Shown: positions 57,644 to 64,000 of the stretch, piece after piece
Layout of the letters: every line of letters starts with the position of its first letter
Numbering within the stretch: the first letter of the stretch is position 1
NCBI RefSeq assembly: GCF_023703085.1
Contig: NZ_JAMQJY010000001.1
Span: forward strand, 1,922,001-1,986,000
Source: Alkalicoccobacillus plakortidis
Lineage (GTDB): Bacteria > Bacillota > Bacilli > Bacillales > Bacillaceae_D
Length of the DNA stretch: 64,000 nt
Reading direction: 5' to 3'
Position numbers and translations under genes: made by a program
The notes under the pieces: generated by a model
What the model was told of the DNA's origin: nothing
The model's database searches: none
What the model saw: the letters and a program-made list of their open reading frames with translations, nothing else

Positions 57644-58996
57644 CTATACCTCCCCCAACTCATCCACAAATGCAGGCTTCCTATTATACTCCGCAATTAG
57701 CTCGTCCCTGACTTGAGCTGCTTCTTCTGCTCCGCCTAATTTCTCTAAGTTGCGAATGAGTTTTACGACGGATCTGTATTGCTTTCTATTGTTTGCTATA
57801 TAAGCATTTTCTCTAATGAATTCTTGGTACAGTGTCTTGACTTGCTCTGGATAGTGATCCAGGAGGTGCGGGTAATGGAACGCAACTAGTGATGGGTTTG
57901 CTTGTACATGCTGCATCAGTCGCACGAGGTCATTTTCTTCTATTAGAATATCCGTATAAATTCTTTTCCCCTCGAGCTGTTGGATTAGTTGCTCGTATTT
58001 GACTGGCCATTCGTCATCTGAATATAGGGATTTTAGTTTATTATAAAATTCAATATCACCATTTAATACAAGCTCCGTCCCGAGTTTTTGAAGCTCTTCT
58101 GTTTCCCCCAATGCTTGATAGGCTTTAAAGCGGTAGGTTTTCCACTTGGTGACTAATCCAGGCGCTCGCTCTTGGCTGTGTTGGGTTTCTCCTTGCTTGG
58201 CTACCTCGATTACTTTTTGATAATTTTCTTCTTCTAAGGCTTCATCTAGTATCAATTCGCGAATGTCTGGTAGGTGAATGTGCTGTTCCAGAAATGCCTG
58301 GGCTTTCTCATGCTCCCCGAACCGCCGCATCATCTGATATCGGTTGACGGTTAGCTGCTGTATTAGGTACCTTTCGCTCCAATCATCCTCACTATTTGAC
58401 TCGAGTAGCTTCGTGACTTCTAATTCCAAGCGATTTCGCTGCTTAGTAGTTGTGGTCAGTAGTGCCGAGATCTCGATCAACTCAACTTGCCAGTCCGACC
58501 ACTCTGAATACCTACTTTTCTTTGATTCTTGCAATAATCTCTGAGCGATCTGTTCCTCCTCTGGTAGACCACTCACATCGTCTATGCCATCAAACAATCG
58601 CTGAAAATTAGCCCGCATGATGTAACCAATTTCGCCGTACGAATCATCTGCAAACTGAATCGCATCAATCATTTCCCCAATGACACACAAGTAAAGTTCC
58701 AGTGCATTCAGATAAAATCCTTCCGCCCACTTTTTAGCCGCAAGCTCAGATACACGTTCGGCTCCTCCAATCGCAGCCGCCACTTTGCCCCTCGGGATAA
58801 AACCTCCACGCTCTTGATATTGCTTCAGCACTTTTTTAATCAATGCACGACTTTTCTTCACATCAAATTGTCCACTTTGATTCTCCAATAAAAAGTTCAA
58901 CTCTTGCTCAACCAACTCCGAACGTTCAGCAAGTATACATAACCACTCAACTAAATGTTCCTTACTTTGGTTTTTTAGCTTTTTTTCTAATGACAT
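57644..58996 (-). CDS. All-helical TPR-like repeat protein, function unknown
   Basis: This 450-residue soluble protein is almost entirely helical, with repeated pairs of helices of TPR-like spacing (for example YQKVIEVAKQGETQHSQERA and YRFKAYQALGETEELQKLGT). There is no signal peptide or catalytic motif. I do not recognise the family with certainty; similar proteins accompany SWIM-zinc-finger proteins in some bacilli, which are not seen here. It may be a scaffold. Confidence 0.6.
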   Translation of the reverse strand: MSLEKKLKNQSKEHLVEWLCILAERSELVEQELNFLLENQSGQFDVKKSRALIKKVLKQYQERGGFIPRGKVAAAIGGAERVSELAAKKWAEGFYLNALELYLCVIGEMIDAIQFADDSYGEIGYIMRANFQRLFDGIDDVSGLPEEEQIAQRLLQESKKSRYSEWSDWQVELIEISALLTTTTKQRNRLELEVTKLLESNSEDDWSERYLIQQLTVNRYQMMRRFGEHEKAQAFLEQHIHLPDIRELILDEALEEENYQKVIEVAKQGETQHSQERAPGLVTKWKTYRFKAYQALGETEELQKLGTELVLNGDIEFYNKLKSLYSDDEWPVKYEQLIQQLEGKRIYTDILIEENDLVRLMQHVQANPSLVAFHYPHLLDHYPEQVKTLYQEFIRENAYIANNRKQYRSVVKLIRNLEKLGGAEEAAQVRDELIAEYNRKPAFVDELGEV

Positions 58997-59137
58997 GTGA
59001 GGGTTCCCTCCTGTTTTTTGAGCAAATTCATATATATCCAGTATGATCTAACTTTTAGAAATTTAGTAGACCGATAGTTACATCGTCAAACAACAAAAAC
59101 AGCACTCCTTATCTCAATCCAATAAGTGATGCTGGTT

Positions 59138-59466
59138 TTAACTCGATATTCGTTTTAATAATTTTTTTATTTTGAAATTCATACATATAAAACTTACAAA
59201 CGCAAAAGTCATTTGTGAAAGGATCGTCGCGATAAAAAATTTGCGCCTGGAATAACTTATGGAGAAATATGTCTTAAGAAGTCCCTCTTCCCTCAGCCTC
59301 ACCACATGTAATCCTACCCCAAAAACGTAAGAAGAAAGAATGATAAAAGCCCAGAAAAAATACAATTTCAATACTTCTTGAATGTAAGATCCGTTTAATA
59401 TTAAAAAGATCGTTGGCAACAAAGTCGACCAAACATCTCCTTTAAAATAATCTTCAAGTTCAACAT
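59138..59466 (-). pseudogene. Fragment of an ABC-2-type membrane permease
   Basis: The frame from 59422 to 59138 encodes two hydrophobic helices and the segment VVRLREEGLLKTYFSISYSR, which resembles the loop of ABC-2 transporter permeases. A plausible N-terminus, MLNLKIILKEMFGRL (ATG 59464-59466), lies in another frame, so one indel around 59425-59440 would be needed, and the C-terminal half of a normal permease is missing. This is best called a truncated remnant. The first 150 bases upstream hold nothing I can identify. Confidence 0.4.
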
Positions 59467-59579
59467 ATAGTACACATGAATGACCGCCACCAACATTCCC
59501 CCTTACACTAAGATATTCAGAAACTAACGATATTTTGCCATAGTGAACCTTTTTTTCCTATATCTTATAATAAAAAACT

Positions 59580-59645
59580 CACCTCTGCAGATGGTTTCTT
59601 AGTAATGCTCTTTTTGAGCATCTCAACAATTTTTTTGAGCCAAAG
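59580..59645 (+). repeat. Family B array B3 with flanking hairpin
   Basis: Two units (TTTTTGAGCA and TTTTTTGAGCC) 20-21 bases apart are preceded by CACCTCTGCAGATGGTTT, clearly related to the hairpin CACCTCTATAGATGGTT of array B2. It lies between the permease remnant and the VOC protein terminator. Confidence 0.6.
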
Positions 59646-59707
59646 TCTTGTATTCCTCAAATCCTAATTGCATCAAAGTCCTGTGCATCGTCTCCCCTCA
59701 AACCACA

Positions 59708-59745
59708 AAAAACCATCCTAATCACAATGATTAGGATGATTTCTT
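59708..59745 (-). terminator. Terminator of the VOC-family gene
   Basis: CATCCTAATCA and TGATTAGGATG form a perfect 11-pair stem followed by a T-run on the minus strand. Confidence 0.85.
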
Positions 59746-59755
59746 TAGGTAATTG

Positions 59756-60154
59756 TCACTCCGCAAGCGTCAACTGCCACGACACACCAAATCGATCATT
59801 GACCCAACCAAACTTCTTGCTGAAGCCGTAGTTATCAATTGGCATAAGGGCTTTGCCGTCTTTCAAAAGTTCGCTATAAAGATGGTCTATTTCTTCTTCT
59901 GTGTCGCATGTTAGATAGATTGAGAATGAGGGGGTGAATTCGAATTCGTGAGTGACGTAACTGTCGATACACATGAAGTCTTGTCCTTTTAATGAGAAGA
60001 GGGCTTGAATAACGGTGCCTTCTGGTCCGGGTCCTTCTGCGCCGTATCGCGATATGCTTTTGATTTCAGAGTCCTCAATTAAGCTTGTATAAAATGTCAT
60101 TGCTTCTTCGGCTATTCCGTTTTGGAACATGAGAAATGGGGTTACGTTTTTCAT
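59756..60154 (-). CDS. VOC-family protein (PhnB/glyoxalase-like)
   Basis: This 132-residue protein of the 3-demethylubiquinone-methyltransferase/PhnB-like group begins VTPFLMFQNGIAEEAMTFYT and ends FGWVNDRFGVSWQLT. These proteins have a beta-alpha-beta-beta-beta repeat and often no known substrate. AAAGGGACG is upstream of the ATG. Confidence 0.88.
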   Translation of the reverse strand: MKNVTPFLMFQNGIAEEAMTFYTSLIEDSEIKSISRYGAEGPGPEGTVIQALFSLKGQDFMCIDSYVTHEFEFTPSFSIYLTCDTEEEIDHLYSELLKDGKALMPIDNYGFSKKFGWVNDRFGVSWQLTLAE

Positions 60155-60179
60155 AAGGATCGTCCCTTTCTATAGGAAA

Positions 60180-60470
60180 TCATTTTTGGACTGTGTTGCG
60201 CTTACTTCTCATTATAACAAAGGGGTTGATTGTCGATGGAGAACAGAGTAACGCCTTTGTTTGATTGTGATTATGATCGGCTTTTAGCAAAAAAACTGAT
60301 CCTCACTGAATCAGTTGGCCGCTAAGCTAAATGCAAAGAACTTTGTTCCCCCACTCTGCTTAGCTTTGAGTACTTTTTGACCATTCTCATGTCATGTCAG
60401 ACTTATGACTCACTTTTAAGACCAAGTCTTAATAATCCTTATCAATTACTTCCTCATTCGTTATACTTTT
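60180..60470. other. Gene-free stretch between the VOC gene and the IR-bounded cassette
   Basis: I see no gene here. A perfect inverted repeat GCTAAGC (60321-60327) / GCTTAGC (60358-60364) encloses the palindrome AAAGAACTTT, and CTGA/TCAG lies just upstream; no T-run follows. It could be a regulatory hairpin or a decayed terminator. Confidence 0.3.
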
Positions 60471-60474
60471 CATG

Positions 60475-60790
60475 GAAGTACCCTCACAAAATATTACATT
60501 TAAATACAAGATTCTACAAAATTCACTTTACATGAAATGCATGCAAGGAGTTGAGATCTATCTTTTACTATCGCTTGAACTTTAAGAATGGGGTTAGCTA
60601 CTATTTTAAATCAACAACCTATCTTGAAAGTCCACATAGAATCATTCAATACGCTGTCACTGGTGGCTTTATGCACAAAAATGACAAATCACTAGTGTTC
60701 ACAGCACGAAGAGTTCGCTCGGACCAAGTCATTGAGCCAGTCAATCTCGTATAGAAGTTAATCTGCAGAAGTCCTTAATGAGGGTACTTC
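60475..60790. repeat. 316-bp segment bounded by a 12-bp perfect inverted repeat
   Basis: GAAGTACCCTCA (60475-60486) and its exact complement TGAGGGTACTTC (60779-60790) flank a single small open frame. The form recalls a miniature inverted-repeat element. No target-site duplication is apparent, and no transposase is present. Confidence 0.45.
60551..60754 (+). CDS. Small hypothetical protein inside the inverted-repeat cassette
   Basis: The frame encodes about 67 residues (FYYRLNFKNGVSYYFKSTTY, later KSLVFTARRVRSDQVIEPVN), with an alternation suggesting a small beta protein. The TTG start lies immediately behind GCAAGGAG, too close for normal initiation, so the start is uncertain. It is not in a family I know. 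It could be captured cargo of the cassette. Confidence 0.4.
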   Translation: MRSIFYYRLNFKNGVSYYFKSTTYLESPHRIIQYAVTGGFMHKNDKSLVFTARRVRSDQVIEPVNLV

Positions 60791-60805
60791 TGTTCTGTGT
60801 TATTC

Positions 60806-61216
60806 CTACTTTTTTCGATAGACCACACGTGTGCCACAAATCATGTCATGCAACGCTTTTTTATCTTCAGTAAATCCAGCCATGATAAAACCAATGTAGA
60901 AGATGATTCCGGAAAGAATCGTAGCAAAAAAACGACCAATCGAACGGCCAATACCTATTTTCTCGTGATGTATGGACAGTACCTGTATGCCTACAATCAA
61001 TTTACCTGGAGTTCCTTTGTATTTACTTGCCGTTAAATATATGATGAAAACAACGGAATAAATAAACGTAAATGTATTTGCTGATGTTGAGTTGTCGATG
61101 TCTCCTGGTGGATCCTGAAAAATATACGATAAAATAAGTCCAACTATCGCAACAATAAAACCATCGATTAATGTTGCTACAAACCTAATCCAAAATCCAG
61201 CCGGTTTATAATCCAT
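60806..61216 (-). CDS. RDD-family membrane protein
   Basis: This 136-residue protein has the RDD signature AGFWIRFVATLIDGFIVAIV and three helices, with KYKGTPGKLIVGIQVL in the middle. RDD proteins are integral membrane proteins of mostly unknown function; some have been proposed as Na+/H+ antiporters. It has its own upstream region and lies tail to tail with the small cassette. Confidence 0.85.
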   Translation of the reverse strand: MDYKPAGFWIRFVATLIDGFIVAIVGLILSYIFQDPPGDIDNSTSANTFTFIYSVVFIIYLTASKYKGTPGKLIVGIQVLSIHHEKIGIGRSIGRFFATILSGIIFYIGFIMAGFTEDKKALHDMICGTRVVYRKK

Positions 61217-61429
61217 TATTACCCATTCCTTTACTATTTCATTGCTTTCATTTTACAGTAAAGTTATGAAGTTTTTATAAAAATATGTTTTATTTTAGGG
61301 AGTTTTCTTTATGCCTTAGCTAGTACCCATAGAAGAGGTTGCCGTTGCATACCAAGAACTTGCAGACTTAGCCGTGGAGCTAAGAGATGAGATTTAGAGA
61401 TTTAAGGTGGAAGAATGTTATTATGTAAA

Positions 61430-61640
61430 ACAATGCGCACACACTCCCAACCAGTTTTCGCGCATCTCTTTTTTTGAGCACTGCTCTTTGGTTTTTGAGC
61501 ATTCTCACTATTTTTGAGCACCGTACTCGATTTTCCGCGCACCACTACTCAATTTTTGAGCATTTTCAGTATTTTTGAGCATATCCATCAAATATTTGAG
61601 CGCATCTACCATATTTTTGAGCCCTCTCATCTATAGATAG
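61430..61640 (+). repeat. Family B array B4
   Basis: Units TTTTTGAGCA alternating with TTTTC[CG]GCGCA have their G at 61460, 61476, 61497, 61516, 61537, 61558, 61577, 61598 and 61619: after a short first step the spacing is 21, 19, 21, 21, 19, 21 and 21. The far end has CTCATCTATAGAT, related to the B2 hairpin. The array lies beyond the terminator of the aldolase gene. From 61217 to 61430 no gene is seen. Confidence 0.8.
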
Positions 61641-61664
61641 TCAGCACTCCCAATAGTCACTAAT

Positions 61665-61705
61665 AAAAAAATAGCGCACCAGGACTCCTCCCAAGTGCGC
61701 TATCT
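61665..61705 (-). terminator. Terminator of the sugar-acid operon
   Basis: ATAGCGCAC and GTGCGCTAT form a perfect 9-pair stem with T-runs on the minus strand, four bases after the stop codon. Confidence 0.85.
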
Positions 61706-61706
61706 T

Positions 61707-62354
61707 TTATTTTTTTGCAGCCTGAATAGTTGTGACAAAATTTTTGGCATGGTCCGTTATGGCATCCCAGTTATTGTCCTCTACCCATTCATTTTTAAAT
61801 AATGATCCGCCGGCACCTACTGCAATGGCACCTGCTTTAATAAATTCTTCTACGTTATCAATGGAGACTCCACCAGTAGGCATAATGGAAATATGATTAA
61901 GTGGGCCTTTAAAGCCTTTGATAAATTTGCTTCCTACTGCGTCTGCTGGGAAAAACTTTACGATATCCGCTCCCCAAGTAACTGCCTGTAATGCCTCAGT
62001 TGGTGTAAAGACACCCGGGATGACTACTCTGCCGTAGCGATTAGCTACTTCGATTGTTTCTTTGTCGAGTGCTGGGGCAAATAAGAAGGAAGCTCCTGCT
62101 TGTACGGCTAAAAGTCCTGCTCCGGCATCTAGTACGGTACCTGCGCCAACAGCTGCCTTGCCTTTATATTTTTTTGATTCTGATTTGATTAAATCCAATG
62201 CGTCTTCTGAATCCATTGTGATTTCCATTACCCGGACTCCACCGTCATACAATGAGCTAATTAGTGCTGGCACTTTATCTGCGGGAATGCCTCTAATGAC
62301 TGCAACCAGACCTGTTTCTTTTATCCATTGAAGCGTCTCTAATCTTTCAATCAT
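61707..62354 (-). CDS. eda: 2-keto-3-deoxy-6-phosphogluconate aldolase
   Basis: This 215-residue class I aldolase splits KDPG into pyruvate and glyceraldehyde-3-phosphate. The motifs VVAVIRGIPADKVPALI (with catalytic Glu in VMEITMDSEDAL), AVGAGTVLDAG and the Schiff-base lysine in WGADIVKFFPADAVG are clear. It overlaps the kinase gene by 4 bases and completes a keto-deoxygluconate pathway. Confidence 0.92.
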   Translation of the reverse strand: MIERLETLQWIKETGLVAVIRGIPADKVPALISSLYDGGVRVMEITMDSEDALDLIKSESKKYKGKAAVGAGTVLDAGAGLLAVQAGASFLFAPALDKETIEVANRYGRVVIPGVFTPTEALQAVTWGADIVKFFPADAVGSKFIKGFKGPLNHISIMPTGGVSIDNVEEFIKAGAIAVGAGGSLFKNEWVEDNNWDAITDHAKNFVTTIQAAKK

Positions 62355-63308
62355 CTAACCACGTCCTTTTTCTTACTGAAGTCAATCACTTGCTGTCTCT
62401 CAGGTAGTCCTTCAATATCACCTTGAATCGTAATGACTCTGGCTCCGACTACGTTTCCTCTTAAAACAGCCTGCTCAAGGCTTATTCCATCTAATAGACC
62501 GCTAAGCAATCCTGCTGCAAATCCGTCTCCAGCACCGATTGGATCAACGATATGGTCGACTTTTACACACTCGACAAACCCTGAATTAGAGCCATCTAAG
62601 AAATATGTACCATCTGCACCATTTTTGATGACTGCCTGGTTGACCCCCATCTTTTGCAGAGTCATAAGATAATCTTCCGGTGTGGATTTTTCATTTAGAA
62701 TAAACTCCAAGCTCATCAATTCCAGGGATAAACAAGTCAGACAGCTTGATCATTTCAAGAATTGTTTCACGGGCACTTTCTTTATCATTCATTAACTTAT
62801 AGCGTAAGTTTGGATCAAAGCTTACAAATACTCCATTTTCTTTAGCGGATCTCATCGCTTTTAAGGTCATGTCTTTACATGATTCACTTAGAAGCGGTGT
62901 GATTCCCGTGACATGAAGGATCTTTGCATTTTTAATATAATCCAAGTCAATCCAATCAGCATCCATTTTACTTGCGGCCGAATGTGCTCGGTAATAATAA
63001 ACATGGTGCTCGTCACTTTTAATTTTTTCTTTTATAAATAAACCTGTTGGGGCGTCATCTCGATAGAGAACTCTCGACACGTCAACTCCTTCTCCTCGAA
63101 GCAGTTGAACGATAAATTTACCGAACTCATCATTGCCAAGCTCGCTCATCCAGGCTGACTTATGTCCAAGCCTGGTGAGTCCGAGCGCAACATTAGATTC
63201 AGCGCCTCCGATCCGTTTCTTAAAGTCATCTACGTATCTGAGAGGACCTGAAGTGGCGGCATCAAAGATAAACATCGTTTCCCCAAATGTTACAACTTCC
63301 TGATTCAT
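62351..63308 (-). CDS. kdgK: 2-keto-3-deoxygluconate kinase, one frameshift
   Basis: This PfkB-family kinase phosphorylates KDG to KDPG, the substrate of the next gene. The N-terminal RIGGAESNVALGLTRLG and C-terminal DPIGAGDGFAAGLLSGLLD (catalytic Asp) are diagnostic. The frame breaks at CCAAGC 62707-62712; removing one base gives IPGIDELEFILNEKSTPED and a protein of about 318 residues. It starts behind AAGAAAGGAAGAG and overlaps the transporter gene by 4 bases. Confidence 0.9.
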
Positions 63309-64000
63309 GCCGTATCTCTTCCTTTCTTTCTTTTCTTAATAATGGAACTGATAATCGGCAGGAATAATGAAATAATACCGAGTGAAATAAGTGTTGCTGC
63401 AATTGGTCTTGTGAAGAAAATGCTAAACTCTCCCTGCGAAAGCACAAGTGACCTTCTAAGCTCACTTTCTGCCATTGGCCCAAGTATTAAAGCCAGTACA
63501 ATTGGGGACGTTGGAAATCCATATTTCTTCATAAAGTAACCAATCAAACCAAATGCCAAGGCAATATATACATCAAAAATATTATTACTAATCGCATAAG
63601 AACCAACGACACTTAGAATTAAAATAACTGGAAGCAGCCAATGAATTGGCACTTTTAATACCTGAGCAAACGCTTTAACCCCGAGTAATCCAAATACAAT
63701 AATCAATACCGCACAAACAAGCATGCCGGCAAATAATGCGTATACTAAGTCACCGTTCGTTTGGAAAAGCATTGGACCCGGCTGAATGCCTTGAATAATA
63801 AATGCCCCTAGCAGGACAGCAGCAACCGCATCACCTGGGATTCCAAGTGTCAAAAGTGGCACCATTGCGCCTCCAGTAACACCATTGCTTCCTGCTTCAG
63901 CAGCAGCAACCCCTTTAATATTTCCTTTCCCAAACGAATCTTTGTCCTTCTTCTTTGCAAAACGCTTTGCTTCATTGTAAGAAACAAATGCGGCAATATC
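63305..64000 (-). CDS. TctA-family tripartite carboxylate transporter, large subunit (C-terminal part)
   Basis: The frame is open to the window edge and encodes the C-terminal portion of a TctA permease: AAAEAGSNGVTGGAMVPLLT and LGIPGDAVAAVLLGAFIIQG are characteristic, followed by further helices and a basic tail. It imports carboxylates with a TctB subunit and a TctC binding protein, which would lie outside the window. In this operon a sugar acid such as KDG or an aldonate is the likely substrate. The internal Met at 63865 is not the start. Confidence 0.88.
   Translation of the reverse strand, partial: DIAAFVSYNEAKRFAKKKDKDSFGKGNIKGVAAAEAGSNGVTGGAMVPLLTLGIPGDAVAAVLLGAFIIQGIQPGPMLFQTNGDLVYALFAGMLVCAVLIIVFGLLGVKAFAQVLKVPIHWLLPVILILSVVGSYAISNNIFDVYIALAFGLIGYFMKKYGFPTSPIVLALILGPMAESELRRSLVLSQGEFSIFFTRPIAATLISLGIISLFLPIISSIIKKRKKGRDTA

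Noticed and set aside
535..62712. Programmed +1 ribosomal frameshifting at GCTTGG
   Set aside because: The hexamer lies in all three codon phases and in either orientation relative to the gene, which a codon-based mechanism would not allow.
63262..63483. Minus-strand 73-aa frame overlapping tctA and kdgK
   Set aside because: It is an alternative frame within two well-supported genes.

Overview
The window looks like chromosome of a low-GC, motile Gram-positive rod of the Bacillaceae. It has a Bacillus-type flagellin with a sigma-D-like promoter, AGGAGG ribosome sites, a gan operon with LacI regulator, YesMN-type sensing, cre boxes and SinR-like operators. The acidic, repeat-rich secreted glucosaminidase would suit a halophilic or alkaliphilic member, but that is inference. 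Almost every gene lies on the minus strand. I see no rRNA, tRNA, CRISPR array or transposase.

Layout. 1-5.1 kb: galactan/galacto-oligosaccharide operon (ganR, ganS, ganP, ganQ, start of ganA). 5.2-7.2 kb: antibiotic-resistance-type ABC-F ATPase behind a leader peptide and attenuator, plus a 34-residue membrane protein. 7.4-8.8 kb: a plus-strand beta-helix protein. 9.2-22.3 kb: exopolysaccharide operon (sugar transferase, three glycosyltransferases, manC, rfbA/C/B, SAF-domain oxidoreductase, flippase, polymerase, PslG-like hydrolase) with a promoter, SinR-like operators and a structured leader. 23.1-30.5 kb: glucosaminidase, VanZ, lipoprotein, UspA, small membrane protein, AbgT transporter. 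31.1-40.4 kb: Afu/Fbp-type ABC importer with two binding proteins and an inositol-monophosphatase-family enzyme, then an ascorbate-type PTS and its regulator. 40.9-46.4 kb: possible defence island (mazEF, retron with recognisable ncRNA, large SF1 helicase). 46.6-51.1 kb: flagellin, stand-alone HisRS with a His-codon leader peptide, GNAT, soluble chemoreceptor. 51.2-57.3 kb: CUT1 sugar importer with its own two-component system. 57.6-64 kb: housekeeping and unknown genes, then a KDG/KDPG sugar-acid operon with a TctA transporter.

Three signals go beyond gene content. (1) Many gene-free gaps hold arrays of short degenerate motifs spaced almost exactly two DNA helical turns apart. There are two unrelated unit sequences: A, (T)TA[GC]CAAGAG, between 8.9 and 40.9 kb; and B, TTTTTGAGCA / TTTCCCGCGCA, from 51 kb on. 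The spacers between motifs are not copies of each other, so the motif and its phase seem to be what is conserved. (2) At least 13 of about 17 single-base frameshifts fall in the same six bases, CCAAGC/GCTTGG, where the intact gene would read CCAGC/GCTGG. This happens in all three codon phases and on both strands, which points to a DNA-level cause, most simply a motif-linked sequencing or base-modification error. I therefore join the affected gene pairs instead of calling them pseudogenes. (3) Two genes (HisRS and the ABC-F) appear to be controlled by short leader peptides followed by terminators.
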